Assembly: GCF_015752045.1 (NCBI RefSeq)
Contig: NZ_JADOUS010000002.1
Location: 124,001-188,000, forward strand
Direction of reading: 5' to 3'
DNA length: 64,000 bases
DNA from: Arthrobacter_D sp015752045
Lineage (GTDB): Bacteria; Actinomycetota; Actinomycetes; Actinomycetales; Micrococcaceae
Numbering within the stretch: position 1 is the stretch's first letter; each line of letters starts with the position of its first letter. The position numbers and the translations under genes were made by a program. This document shows, in pieces, positions 24,993 to 34,278 of this stretch. Under the pieces are notes generated by a model. It worked only from the letters and a program-made list of their open reading frames with translations. It did not search any database and was not told where the DNA came from.

Positions 24993-26276
24993 CTACCAGA
25001 GGGCCGGGACGGGTCCGACGATGCGCTCATGGAGGCCGAGGGCGGACACGTCGGTGAGCGACGCCACCTGGTCGACGACCACGCGCAGGCGGGCGTCGTC
25101 GTTCCCCGCCTCCCGCCAGTCGGCGGCGAACATCGGCTCGAGGTGCCGGTCCCCGTCGGCATGGATCCGCGCCACGAGGGATGCGAGGATCTCGCGCTGG
25201 CGCTCGTAGAGGGGCTGGCGGTGGTCCGTGGTCATCACATACGTGGTGGCCAGGCCCTTCATGACGGCGATCTCCATGACCGTCTCCTCCGGGACCACGA
25301 TCTCCGCGTTGTAGCGGGTCAGCGGATCGGACCCGTAGATCGACCGCGTGGACTGCATGGCGCTCAGGCAGAACCGGCCGATCAGCTGGCTCGTCATGTT
25401 CTTCAGCGCCGCCATGGACCGTCGCGTGCCATCCGCCTCGCGCACCCAGACCGGCGTCTTCTCCAGCCTGGAGAGCGCGGCATCGACGGCGGCCGGGTCG
25501 CTGCCCGGGAGGTACCACTGCTGGGTGTAGCCGACCACGCGGGCGCGGGCATCGGCACTGTCCATCCACCGGAGCTGCAGGTGCCCGGCGACGATCGCGT
25601 CCTCGACGTCGTGCACCGAATACGAGATGTCGTCCGCCAGGTCCATCACCTGCGCCTCGAGGCACGAGCGGCCCTCGGGGGCGCCGTCGCGCAGCCACGA
25701 GAAGACCGGGAGGTCGTCGTCGTACGCACCGAACTTCGTGGTGCGCTGACCGCTGATGACGGGCGCCGCCGCCGCCGCCCACGGGTACTTGCAGGCGGCG
25801 TCCAGGCTGGCCCGCGTGAGGTTCAGCCCGGCGGGTCCGCCGTTCGGCGCGAGGACCTTCGGCTCCAGCCGCGTGAGGAGTCGCAGGGTCTGGGCGTTGC
25901 CCTCGAAACCGCCGATGCCGTGGGCGAGATCGTTGAGCGCGGATTCGCCGTTGTGTCCGAAGGGCGGGTGCCCGAGGTCGTGGGCCAGGCACGCGGTGTC
26001 CACGATGTCCGGATCGCAGCCGAGGGTCCTGCCCAGTTCGCGGCCCACCTGGGCGACCTCCAGCGAGTGGGTGAGGCGCGTGCGCACGAAGTCGTCGGTG
26101 TCGGGTGCCACGACCTGGGTCTTCGCGCCGAGGCGGCGCAGCGCGGAGGAGTGCAGCACCCGCGCGCGGTCGCGTTCGAAATCGGTCCGGTGCGAGCTCT
26201 TGGGCGGCTCCTCCACCCACCGCTCGGTGTCCGCGGCACTGTAGCCGGGGGTGACGGTCGGATCGCGGAAACTCAT
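24993..26276 (-). CDS. dgt: Deoxyguanosinetriphosphate triphosphohydrolase-like protein
   Basis: The 427-residue HD-domain protein hydrolyses dNTPs to deoxynucleosides and triphosphate. It shows SALRRLGAKTQV, RTRLTHSLEVAQVGRELG and the HD motif CLAHDLGHPPFGHNGE, all typical of the Dgt subfamily. GAAAGG precedes the ATG at 26276. The gene runs toward dnaG with a gap of 95 bases, an order shared with other actinobacteria. Confidence 0.94.
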   Translation of the reverse strand: MSFRDPTVTPGYSAADTERWVEEPPKSSHRTDFERDRARVLHSSALRRLGAKTQVVAPDTDDFVRTRLTHSLEVAQVGRELGRTLGCDPDIVDTACLAHDLGHPPFGHNGESALNDLAHGIGGFEGNAQTLRLLTRLEPKVLAPNGGPAGLNLTRASLDAACKYPWAAAAAPVISGQRTTKFGAYDDDLPVFSWLRDGAPEGRSCLEAQVMDLADDISYSVHDVEDAIVAGHLQLRWMDSADARARVVGYTQQWYLPGSDPAAVDAALSRLEKTPVWVREADGTRRSMAALKNMTSQLIGRFCLSAMQSTRSIYGSDPLTRYNAEIVVPEETVMEIAVMKGLATTYVMTTDHRQPLYERQREILASLVARIHADGDRHLEPMFAADWREAGNDDARLRVVVDQVASLTDVSALGLHERIVGPVPALW

Positions 26277-26373
26277 GGTGCCTTTCTAGCGCAACGGGGA
26301 AGGGGAAGCGTGCGGGCCGGTGCCGATGTGGACTGCGGGGCGGACCCCGGGGTCGCGCGGCGGGGCACCAGCG

Positions 26374-27616
26374 TCATCCGCCGGATACGTCCACCTCGGC
26401 CGCGGCGATGTCCGCCTGCTGCGCCGCGTTGAGGACGCGTCCGTCGAGCCAGTGCTCGGGCAGCGCGGTCTTCTTCGGCGAGCCGGCGCGGCCCCGGGGA
26501 CCCTCGGCGTCCTGGCCGGGGTACGGCGAGTCCTTGTCGAGCTCGTCCAGGAGCCCGCGCAGCACCTCGAGGGTGGGCACGCTGGCCAGCTTCGCGCGCA
26601 GTTCCCCGCCGACGACGTAGCCCTTGAAGTACCAGGCCATGTGCTTGCGGATGTCGCGCAGCCCCATCATCTCGCTGCCGAAGGTCTCCACGAGCAGCTC
26701 GGCGTGCCGGTACACGGTGTCGGCGACCTGGCCCAAGCCGGGCCGGTGCCGGGACGAGCTGCCCTCGAAGGCGTTCACCAGGTCCCCGAAGAGCCACGGC
26801 CGGCCCTGGCACCCGCGGCCGATGACCACGCCGTCGACACCGGTCTGCTGCACCATCCGGACGGCGTCCTCCGCACTCCAGATGTCGCCGTTGCCGAGGA
26901 CGGGGATGTCCGGCAGGGCCTCGCGCAGTTCCGCGATGGCGTTCCAGTCGGCCTGCCCCGAGTAGAACTGCGCCGCGGTGCGTCCGTGCAGGGCGACGGC
27001 GGCGACCCCGCTGTCGCGTGCGATCTTGCCTGCCTCGCGGAAGGTGAGGTGGTCCTCGTCGATGCCCTTGCGCATCTTGATGGTCAGCGGGACGTTCCCC
27101 TTCGATGCCTCGCGCACGGCGGTCTGCACGATCCCCGTGAAGAGGTCGAGCTTCCAGGGCAGGGCCGCGCCGCCGCCCTTGCGGGTGACCTTCGGGACGG
27201 GGCAACCGAAGTTCAGGTCGATGTGGTCCGCGCGGTCCTCCTCGACGAGGAGGCGGACGGCGGCGCCGACGGTTTTGGGATCGACGCCGTACAGCTGCAC
27301 CGAGCGGACCGCCTCGTCGTCGTCGTGCGAGATGATCCGCATCGATTCCGGGCTGCGCTCGACGAGCGCGCGGGAGGTGACCATCTCGGACACGTACAGG
27401 CCGCCGCCGTACTCGCGGCAGAGCCGGCGGAACGCCCTGTTGGTGATCCCGGCCATGGGGGCGAGGATCACCGGTGTGTCCACGGTGATGGGGCCGAGGG
27501 TGAGCGGCGGGAGATCGAGCTTGAGCGCGCTGCCGGGTGCATCGGGGAGGGCATCCGCGGGGTCGCCGTAGCCGGGATCGCCGGAGAGGACGGGGAGGGT
27601 CGATACTGCAGTCACC
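26374..27616 (-). CDS. dusB: tRNA-dihydrouridine synthase (DusB type)
   Basis: This flavoenzyme reduces uridine to dihydrouridine in tRNA. The TIM-barrel domain starts at VILAPMAGITNRAFRRLC and carries DLNFGCPVPKVTRKGGGAALP-type residues at the catalytic cysteine, ALHGRTAAQFYSG, and GRGCQGRPWLF. From the GTG at 27616 the product is 413 residues. An alternative ATG at 27717 overlaps the upstream stop as ATGA with GGAG eight bases before it. That would add 34 residues, but part of the added stretch has low third-position GC, unlike coding DNA here. The start is therefore open. Confidence 0.92.
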
Positions 27617-27713
27617 CCTCCATTGTCGCAAGCACCCGCAAATCCGCCGGCGCTGTCCGCCGCCCGTCCCCTCTCCGCCCTGGCTGCCTTGGCCGCCTTG
27701 CGCCATGCGTTCG

Positions 27714-29084
27714 TCATGCGCCCGGCTCCGCGGTGCGCCGGGCCCGCTGTTCGCCGAGCGCCACCAGCCGCTCCCCCGGGGCGAGCATCCCCGCGCCCTC
27801 GGCAGCGAGGACCGCAGGCGTCGCATCGACGGCCGGGACGTCGTCGTGCCTGCCGCGCGGGGTCCCCGGGCCCACGGCCTTGACCACCAGCACCGCGACG
27901 AGGGTGGTGAGCGGGATGGCCAGGACGAGGCCGATCGAGCCCACGAGGGTCCGCACCACCTCCTCGGCCAGTTCGCCGCTCGTGAGCGTGTCCAGGAGGC
28001 TCCGGTCGTAGAGGGAGACGAGGATCAGCACGGGCAGCGCCGCCCCGGCGTAGGCGAAGGCGATGGTGTAGACGGTGGAGGCGATGTGGTCGCGGCCGAT
28101 CCTCATCGCGGATCCGAAGAGGCGGCGCCCGGAGGTGTTCGGGGCGAGCTCGTACAGCTCCCACACCGCCGAGGACTGCGTGATCGTCACGTCGTTGAGG
28201 ACGCCGAGCCCGGAGATGATCAGGCCGCACAGGATGATCGAGGAGATCGACAGCTCGTCCGAGGCGTTCACGAGCGTGTAGGCGTTCTCGTCGCCCACCC
28301 CGGTCAGGTGGGCGGCGTCGGTGGCCCAGGCCGCGAGCACCGCCGTGATGCCGAGGCCGACGACCGTCCCGAGCAGCGCCGTCGAGGTGCGCGCCGAGAA
28401 GCCGTGCGCGAAGTAGAGGACGCCGTACATGATCGCGATCGAGCCGACGAGTCCCAGCAGCAGGGGCGGCGCGCCCTCGACGAGGCCGGGCAGGATGAAC
28501 TGGGCCAGGACCACGAGGGCGCCGACGAGGCCGATCATGGCACGCAGGCCGCGCCAGCGGGCCACGGCGATGACGACGACGGCGTACAGGACGGCGAGCG
28601 CGACGATGGGGACGGAGCGGACGAAGTCGACGAACACGTAGAGCGCCGCCCCGCCCTGCATGACGGTCGCCAGGTTGAGGTAGCGGATCTCGTCGCCCGT
28701 TTCGACGGCGTCGGTCTTCACGAGCTCCGGCGTCACCTCGACGGCCACGAGGCCGCCCCCGAGCGCCGGCTGCGTGTAGGCGATGGTGCACGTGAGCGCC
28801 GTCCCCCCGGCGTCGACCGTGGGTCGTGACGACGGGCAGTCGGCCTCCCCGACCTCGCGGACCGTCCCGCGGTCGAAGCTGACGCCCTCCGCCGTCGCAT
28901 ACGGATTGGCGACGGTGAGCGAGCTGCGGTCCCCGCTCGGCCAGAGAAGCACCATGGCGATGAGGGTCACCACCCCGAGGGGGACGAGAATGGCCGAGAG
29001 CAGCAGGTTCGCCCGGCGCCGCGCGGCAATCGCGGGGACGGACGGCTCCGAACTCCCGCTGGTGTGCTGGTGGCTGTGGCCCAC
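27714..29084 (-). CDS. YibE/F family multi-spanning membrane protein
   Basis: The 456-residue protein has one N-terminal membrane segment, an extracytoplasmic region of about 110 residues and then about seven hydrophobic segments. The conserved YibE/F core contains NDVTITQSSAVWEL and GRDHIASTVYTIAFAYAG. A histidine-containing start (VGHSHQHTSG) precedes the first segment. I use the GTG at 29084 because GAGGA lies six bases upstream; an ATG two codons earlier is too close to that site. The family has no settled function. The stop overlaps a possible dusB start. Confidence 0.85.
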   Translation of the reverse strand: MGHSHQHTSGSSEPSVPAIAARRRANLLLSAILVPLGVVTLIAMVLLWPSGDRSSLTVANPYATAEGVSFDRGTVREVGEADCPSSRPTVDAGGTALTCTIAYTQPALGGGLVAVEVTPELVKTDAVETGDEIRYLNLATVMQGGAALYVFVDFVRSVPIVALAVLYAVVVIAVARWRGLRAMIGLVGALVVLAQFILPGLVEGAPPLLLGLVGSIAIMYGVLYFAHGFSARTSTALLGTVVGLGITAVLAAWATDAAHLTGVGDENAYTLVNASDELSISSIILCGLIISGLGVLNDVTITQSSAVWELYELAPNTSGRRLFGSAMRIGRDHIASTVYTIAFAYAGAALPVLILVSLYDRSLLDTLTSGELAEEVVRTLVGSIGLVLAIPLTTLVAVLVVKAVGPGTPRGRHDDVPAVDATPAVLAAEGAGMLAPGERLVALGEQRARRTAEPGA

Positions 29085-29211
29085 GGGCATTCCTCGATGG
29101 TCGGGCTGGCAGGACAGTACGGTGACAGGTGCGCCGGGCACCGTCTGCGATTCTACGCAGGGAGCCCGTTAGGGCAGAGGCAGCCCCGTTCGGGGCGGAG
29201 AGAGATGGTAC

Positions 29212-29946
29212 GTGGCAGCGAAGGCATCACCCCCGGCACGGGACAGGGACCCCGTGCTCTCCATCAGCGGCGCGGCGTCGGAGGTTCGCGGCGTCGCACT
29301 CGTACTGCACGGCGGCCGGGCGGACAGCTACGACGCCGTGCAGCCCGGGCACCTCAGCCCCCTCCGGATGCGCCCCTTCGCCGCGCGCCTCGCGGCCGGC
29401 GGCGGTGGGCAGGGGCTCGCGGTCTGGACCCTGCGCAACCGGGTCCGCGGATGGAACGGGGCCGACCAGTCGGCCCTCCAGGACGCCCGCTGGGCACTCG
29501 AGCGGATCACCGCGGAGCATCCCGACGTGCCCGCCTACCTCCTCGGCCACTCGATGGGCGGGCTGACGGCGCTCGCGGCCGCCGGCCACCCACGGGTCAG
29601 CGCCGTCGCGGCCCTCGCCCCGTGGCTGGAGCCCTCGAGCCCCGTCGAGCCGGTCCGCGGGCGGAGCCTCCTGATCATGCACGGGGACACCGACCGGTGG
29701 ACGAGCCCGACGGCGTCGCTCTCCTTCGCCCGCCGGGCCCGGGGCGTCGCGGCGGACGTGCACTACGTGCGGATGCTCGGCGCCGGCCATTTCATGTTCC
29801 GCACGGTCCCGGTCTGGCACGGCATGAGTACGTCCTTCCTCCTGGGCCGCTTCGCCGAGGACACCGGTGCGGTGATCGACCGGCGCGTCCTCGAGCGGTC
29901 CGCTCCGCTCTTCCGGGCCCCTGATCCGCTCGACATCACCGCATGA
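29212..29946 (+). CDS. Alpha/beta hydrolase
   Basis: The 244-residue protein has the fold's catalytic triad. The nucleophile is Ser114 in GHSMGG, the acid is Asp159 or Asp161 in HGDTDRW, and His193 lies in GAGHFMF. There is no signal peptide, so it acts in the cytosol. It starts at a GTG with GGAGAGAG about seven bases upstream. The substrate is unknown. It is divergent from the YibE/F gene and is followed after 49 bases by the DUF1295 gene, with a plsC-like gene next in line, so a role in lipid metabolism is possible. Confidence 0.82.
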   Translation: MAAKASPPARDRDPVLSISGAASEVRGVALVLHGGRADSYDAVQPGHLSPLRMRPFAARLAAGGGGQGLAVWTLRNRVRGWNGADQSALQDARWALERITAEHPDVPAYLLGHSMGGLTALAAAGHPRVSAVAALAPWLEPSSPVEPVRGRSLLIMHGDTDRWTSPTASLSFARRARGVAADVHYVRMLGAGHFMFRTVPVWHGMSTSFLLGRFAEDTGAVIDRRVLERSAPLFRAPDPLDITA

Positions 29947-29995
29947 GCACGCCCGTCTCCCCGTCCCCCGACCCGCGAACCCGCCGAAGGTGCCC

Positions 29996-30799
29996 ATGAC
30001 CGCGTTCCCCCTGTCCTCCTTCCTCGGGGGCCTCGGCCTCTCGATCATCGCCGTCGCCTTCCTGATGGCGATCACCTTCGCCGTCGCGACCCGGCAGGGT
30101 CGCCATTCCGTCATCGACGTCGCGTGGGGGCTCGGGTTCGTCGCGATCGCCGTCGTCGTGTTCCTGGCCTCGGAGGGCGAGGGCGACGACGGACGACGGA
30201 TCCTCATGCTGGTCCTCGTGGCGGCCTGGGGCCTCCGGCTCGCCGCGTTCATCGGCTGGCGGGGCCGCGGCGGCGAGGAGGACCCCCGGTACGAGGAGAT
30301 GCTCCCCGACGGCTCGCCCGCCGCCCTCGCGCTCCGGAAGGTCTACCTCCCCCAGGCCGGCGTCATGCTCTTCGTCTCGCTGCCCATCCAGGTCGCGATG
30401 TTCAGCACCGGGGGCCTCGGCGTCCTCGCCTGGCTGGGCGTGCTCGCCTGGACTGCGGGCCTGTTCTTCGAGGCCGTGGGCGACCAGCAGCTCGCCTCCT
30501 TCAAGAACGACCCGTCGCGCCGCGGGACGGTGCTCGACACCGGCCTCTGGCGGTACACGCGGCACCCGAACTACTTCGGCGACGCCCTGGTCTGGGCGGG
30601 GCTGTTCCTCGTGGCCGCGGACTCCTGGCCCGGGGTGCTGACCGTCCTCTCCCCCGCCCTCATGTGCTGGGCCCTCGCCGCCAAGACCGGAAAACCCCTG
30701 ACCGAGCAGCGCATGGCGGCCCGGCCGGGGTACAAAGAGTACATAGACAGCACCAGCGGGTTCTTCCCGCGTCCGCCGAAGGCAGGAAGAGGGATCTGA
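29996..30799 (+). CDS. DUF1295 integral membrane protein
   Basis: The 267-residue protein has about six membrane segments and the DUF1295 pattern: SVIDVAWGLGFV near the N-terminus and LWRYTRHPNYFGDALVWAGLF near residue 190. The latter is similar to steroid 5-alpha-reductase and isoprenylcysteine methyltransferase folds. Members are thought to reduce or modify lipids, but this is not proven for bacterial ones. I use the ATG at 29996 with GAAGG upstream. The downstream acyltransferase begins two bases after its stop. Confidence 0.85.
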   Translation: MTAFPLSSFLGGLGLSIIAVAFLMAITFAVATRQGRHSVIDVAWGLGFVAIAVVVFLASEGEGDDGRRILMLVLVAAWGLRLAAFIGWRGRGGEEDPRYEEMLPDGSPAALALRKVYLPQAGVMLFVSLPIQVAMFSTGGLGVLAWLGVLAWTAGLFFEAVGDQQLASFKNDPSRRGTVLDTGLWRYTRHPNYFGDALVWAGLFLVAADSWPGVLTVLSPALMCWALAAKTGKPLTEQRMAARPGYKEYIDSTSGFFPRPPKAGRGI

Positions 30800-30801
30800 G
30801 C

Positions 30802-31617
30802 ATGGGATGGAAGCCGCGGCAGAGCGACCGCATGTACCGGTTCGTCGTGTACGCCGGCAAGACCGCGTTCGCGGCGCTACGGCTGCCGGTCACGGTCACC
30901 GGGACGCAGAACCTGCCCGCCTCGGACCCCCTGAACGGGCGCTCGCGCCGCGCCGTGCCCGGACACGGCGCCGTCGTGGCCATCACGCACTTCGGCTACC
31001 TGGACTTCGCCTTCGCGGAACTGGTCCTGTGGAACCACGCCCGCATCCAGGCGCGCTACATGATCTCCAAGCGCGCGGCGGAGCACTGGTTCGTCAGTCC
31101 GTTCGTCTTCGGCCTCGGCCACGTCATCACGGACCGGAAGGCGGGCGCGGAGGCGTACGACGACGCCCTCGCGAAACTGCGGGCCGGCGAGTACGTGGCG
31201 ATCCTCCCCGAAGCCGGCGTGTCCCGCAGCTACACCGTCCGCGCGTTGAAGACCGGCGCGGTACGGCTCGCCGCGGAGGCCGGCGTCCCCGTGATCCCCG
31301 TCTCCGTCTGGGGTTCCCACCGGCTGCTGACCCGCGGCCACGGGTTCTCCGTCCGGCGCGCCTGGAAGTCCCCCGTCCGCGTCCACATCAGCCCCGCGAT
31401 CCACCACGCCCCCGGTCTCGACGTCGCCGAGGAGACGGAGAAGCTCCGGCAGGAACTGCAGGACGGCATCGAGACGTGCATCGCCGACTTCCCGGTGACC
31501 CCGGAGCCCGGAGCCTGGTGGATGCCCGCGCACCGCGGCGGCAGCGCCATGACCGTGACCGAGCGGGAAGCCGCGGACCTCGCGGACCAGCGGGCCGGAC
31601 GGCACGACCGTGGCTGA
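30802..31617 (+). CDS. PlsC-like lysophospholipid acyltransferase
   Basis: The 271-residue protein carries the acyltransferase motifs HX4D (His63-Asp68 in THFGYLDF) and LPEAGVSR in the place of the usual PEG block. It probably transfers an acyl chain from acyl-CoA or acyl-carrier protein to a glycerolipid at the inner membrane. The ATG at 30802 follows the DUF1295 stop by two bases, so they are co-transcribed. The GAAGAGGG upstream can serve as ribosome site. Its longer upstream open frame is a shadow. Confidence 0.88.
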   Translation: MGWKPRQSDRMYRFVVYAGKTAFAALRLPVTVTGTQNLPASDPLNGRSRRAVPGHGAVVAITHFGYLDFAFAELVLWNHARIQARYMISKRAAEHWFVSPFVFGLGHVITDRKAGAEAYDDALAKLRAGEYVAILPEAGVSRSYTVRALKTGAVRLAAEAGVPVIPVSVWGSHRLLTRGHGFSVRRAWKSPVRVHISPAIHHAPGLDVAEETEKLRQELQDGIETCIADFPVTPEPGAWWMPAHRGGSAMTVTEREAADLADQRAGRHDRG

Positions 31618-31621
31618 GCGC

Positions 31622-31654
31622 TACGGGAGGCAGGCGGACCGGCTGCCTCCCGTA
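31622..31654. terminator. Bidirectional hairpin between convergent genes
   Basis: Twelve-base perfect arms (TACGGGAGGCAG) flank a 9-base loop in the 63-base gap between the acyltransferase and GNAT genes. Confidence 0.65.
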
Positions 31655-31680
31655 CACGAGCCTCCGGATCGGGGCGCGCG

Positions 31681-32592
31681 TCAGTCCGTCGCGACGACGA
31701 GCGTCTCCGGTCCGGCCGGCCGTGCAGCCCCCGTGGCCAGCAGGGGGTCGACGACGGCGACCAGCGCCTCCATCGCGTCGTCCACCTCGAGCTGGATGGG
31801 GTACTGGTGCACGAGCATCGCGATCAGGGTGGCGACGGCGGCCTGCTGCTCCTGCGGCGGCAGCGTCGTGTCGTAGCCGAGCAGCACGTCCGCCGGGTCG
31901 TCGGTCCGTGCCTGCGTGTAGCTGACGGCGAACGCCGCGATGGCCCCGCCGTCGGCCTTCGGCCGGTCCCGGAGCACGATCGCTCCCCCGGCGCCGCTGG
32001 CGTCCCCGAGGAACAGCTGCTGGGCACGCCCCAGGCTGATGTCCGCCCGGTCCCAGGAATGGACGGATTCGTAGAACGCCATGAGGGCACGCGTGAGTTC
32101 CACGGACCCGGTGGCCGCTTCCTCCAGCTGCGGCCCGGCGGCGTCGTCGAACGACGGCGCCGCAAGGGCGCCGGGACCGACGACGACGAGCCGCGAACGC
32201 TGCAGGCTGCCGAATCCGGTGGCCCCGGCGAAGGCCGCACCGGTGGTCCCCGGCGTCACCTTCGACCGCAGGGCCGTGACGCCCGACGGGGACGCCGCGG
32301 CCTCGTGCCGGAGCATCGTGAGCAGCGTCGAGCCGACGCCGGCGCGCCGGTGGTCCTCGGCGACCTCGATGTAGCACCAGAGGCGGTCCGGGTGGAGCGC
32401 CGCCCCGTACACGCAGCCGGCCGCCACGGGGACGCCCTGGTCCACCACCGTGATGCAGCGGTTCCAGGGGTTGTCCGACGGCGGGCGGAACGATCCGCGG
32501 AACTGCTCGGCGGTCGCCGACTCGGGGCCTCCCCAGAGCTGGATGAGCTCGAGGTCGTCGCCGTCCTGCCAGGCACGGTACTCGAGGGCCAT
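31681..32592 (-). CDS. Double-domain GNAT acetyltransferase
   Basis: The 303-residue protein starts with a clear GNAT domain (about 1-140) whose acetyl-CoA loop reads EDHRRAGVGSTLL. A second, more degenerate half follows (about 165-290). This two-domain layout recalls mycothiol synthase-like GNATs, but MshD-specific motifs are not evident. The ATG at 32592 overlaps the glyQS stop by one base (TGATG), so translation is coupled. The acceptor is unknown. Confidence 0.8.
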   Translation of the reverse strand: MALEYRAWQDGDDLELIQLWGGPESATAEQFRGSFRPPSDNPWNRCITVVDQGVPVAAGCVYGAALHPDRLWCYIEVAEDHRRAGVGSTLLTMLRHEAAASPSGVTALRSKVTPGTTGAAFAGATGFGSLQRSRLVVVGPGALAAPSFDDAAGPQLEEAATGSVELTRALMAFYESVHSWDRADISLGRAQQLFLGDASGAGGAIVLRDRPKADGGAIAAFAVSYTQARTDDPADVLLGYDTTLPPQEQQAAVATLIAMLVHQYPIQLEVDDAMEALVAVVDPLLATGAARPAGPETLVVATD

Positions 32593-33980
32593 CAGGCTCC
32601 GATCAGGCGCTCGGCGAGGTACCCCTGCACCTTGTCGAGGGACACGCGCTCCTGCGCCATGCTGTCGCGCTCGCGGATGGTCACGGCCTGGTCCTCGAGG
32701 GTCTCGAAGTCCACCGTGATGCAGAACGGCGTACCGATCTCGTCCTGGCGGCGGTAGCGGCGGCCGATGGCGCCGGCGTCGTCGAACTCGATGTTCCAGT
32801 TCCTGCGCAACTGGGCGGCGAGGTCCTTCGCCTTCGGGGAGAGGTCCTCGTTGCGGCTGAGCGGCAGGACGGCGGCCTTCACCGGCGCGAGGCGCGGATC
32901 CAGCTTCAGCACGGTGCGCTTGTCCACGCCGCCCTTGGCGTTCGGGGCCTCGTCCTCGGTGTACGAGTCGACGAGGAACGCCATGAAGGAGCGGGTCAGG
33001 CCGGCGGCGGGCTCGATCACGTACGGCGTGTAGCGCTCGTTGGTGGCCTGGTTGAAGTAGCCGAGATCGGTGCCCGAGTGCTTCGAATGCGTGGACAGGT
33101 CGAAGTCGGTGCGGTTCGCGATGCCCTCGAGCTCGCCCCACTCGGAACCGGAGAACCCGAAGCGGTACTCGATGTCCGTGGTGCCCTTGGAATAGTGGCT
33201 CAGCTTCTCCAGCGGGTGCTCGAAGAGGCGCAGGTTGTCCGGGTTGATGCCGAGGTCGGTGTACCAGGAGAACCGCTGGTCGATCCAGTAGCGGTGCCAT
33301 TCCTCGTCGGTGCCCGGCTCGACGAAGAACTCCATCTCCATCTGCTCGAACTCCCGCGTGCGGAAGATGAAGTTGCCCGGCGTGATCTCGTTCCTGAAGC
33401 TCTTGCCGATCTGGCCGATGCCGAACGGCGGCTTCTTGCGCGCCGTGGTCAGGACGTTATTGAAGTTCACGAAGATGCCCTGCGCGGTCTCCGGGCGGAG
33501 GTAGTGCATGCCCTCCTCGGAGGCGACGGGGCCGAGGAAGGTCTTCAGGAGCCCGGAGAACTCCTGCGGCTCGGTCCACTGGCCCTTGGTACCGCAGTTC
33601 ACGCAGGTGACGTCCTTCAGCCCGTTCTCCGGGGCGCGGCCCTTCTTCTCCTCGTACTCCTCCTCGAGGTGGTCGGCACGGTACCGCTTGTGGCAGGAGA
33701 GGCACTCGACCAGCGGATCGCTGAAGACCTCGACGTGGCCGGAGGCCTCCCAGACCTGGCGGGGGAGGATGACGGCGGAATCGAGCCCGACGACGTCCTC
33801 GCGGCCGCGCACCATCGTCTGCCACCACTGCCGCTTGATGTTCTCCTTGAACTCCGCACCGAGGGGCCCGTAATCCCAGGCAGACCGTGAACCGCCGTAG
33901 ATCTCCCCCGACTGGAACACGAAGCCGCGCCTCTTGGCGAGCGAGATGATGGGGTCGAGTGCTGACTTGGCTGCTGCCAT
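32592..33980 (-). CDS. glyQS: Glycyl-tRNA synthetase, single-chain dimeric type
   Basis: The 462-residue class II synthetase charges tRNA-Gly. It shows YGGSRSAWDYGPLG near the N-terminus, a zinc-binding insertion (CLSCHKRY and CVNCG), RPETAQGIFVNF for motif 2 vicinity, and IGKSFRNEITP. The C-terminal anticodon-binding domain ends at VQGYLAERLIGA. I use the ATG at 33980 with GGAG seven bases upstream. The open frame extends 132 codons further but is not synthetase sequence. The GNAT gene is coupled downstream. Confidence 0.95.
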   Translation of the reverse strand: MAAAKSALDPIISLAKRRGFVFQSGEIYGGSRSAWDYGPLGAEFKENIKRQWWQTMVRGREDVVGLDSAVILPRQVWEASGHVEVFSDPLVECLSCHKRYRADHLEEEYEEKKGRAPENGLKDVTCVNCGTKGQWTEPQEFSGLLKTFLGPVASEEGMHYLRPETAQGIFVNFNNVLTTARKKPPFGIGQIGKSFRNEITPGNFIFRTREFEQMEMEFFVEPGTDEEWHRYWIDQRFSWYTDLGINPDNLRLFEHPLEKLSHYSKGTTDIEYRFGFSGSEWGELEGIANRTDFDLSTHSKHSGTDLGYFNQATNERYTPYVIEPAAGLTRSFMAFLVDSYTEDEAPNAKGGVDKRTVLKLDPRLAPVKAAVLPLSRNEDLSPKAKDLAAQLRRNWNIEFDDAGAIGRRYRRQDEIGTPFCITVDFETLEDQAVTIRERDSMAQERVSLDKVQGYLAERLIGA

Positions 33981-34175
33981 GGTGTGTCTCCAGTTCTGGG
34001 CAGGCCGCTGGGTGCGGTCCGCTGGTGGGGGTCGCGTGCATCGGGTGATCCGGCCCGGAAGGACGGGCGCGGAAGCTACCCGCCAGCCTACCGGGTCCGC
34101 CCCGCGCGCCAGGGGCCCGTCCGGCCCGGCGGCCCGGCGGCCCGCACGCCGGACGGTGCCGGACGGTGCCGGACC

Positions 34176-34205
34176 TTGACGCCGCACCCGAAGTGTTCCT
34201 AGGTT
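34176..34205 (+). promoter_or_regulatory. Candidate sigma-70 promoter for the M28 aminopeptidase
   Basis: TTGACG at 34176-34181 and TAGGTT at 34200-34205 are separated by 18 bases. The predicted start falls about 65 bases before the ATG. No other gene signal was seen in the gap 33981-34278 apart from the CRP-like site. Confidence 0.4.
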
Positions 34206-34220
34206 GAAGCCATTGCGACG

Positions 34221-34236
34221 TGTGATCCACGTCACT
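34221..34236. promoter_or_regulatory. CRP/GlxR-like palindrome downstream of the M28 promoter
   Basis: TGTGATCCACGTCACT matches TGTGA-N6-TCACA at nine of ten conserved positions. It lies just after the candidate transcription start, a position suited to repression. Confidence 0.4.
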
Positions 34237-34278
34237 GCAGTCCGGACCGACCGGGCGCTCGCACCCCAGAGGAATCCC

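Noticed and set aside
26374..28791. Apparent 805-residue fusion of dusB with upstream sequence
   Set aside because: The first half is an out-of-frame reading of the YibE/F gene; only the part from about 27616 is DusB.
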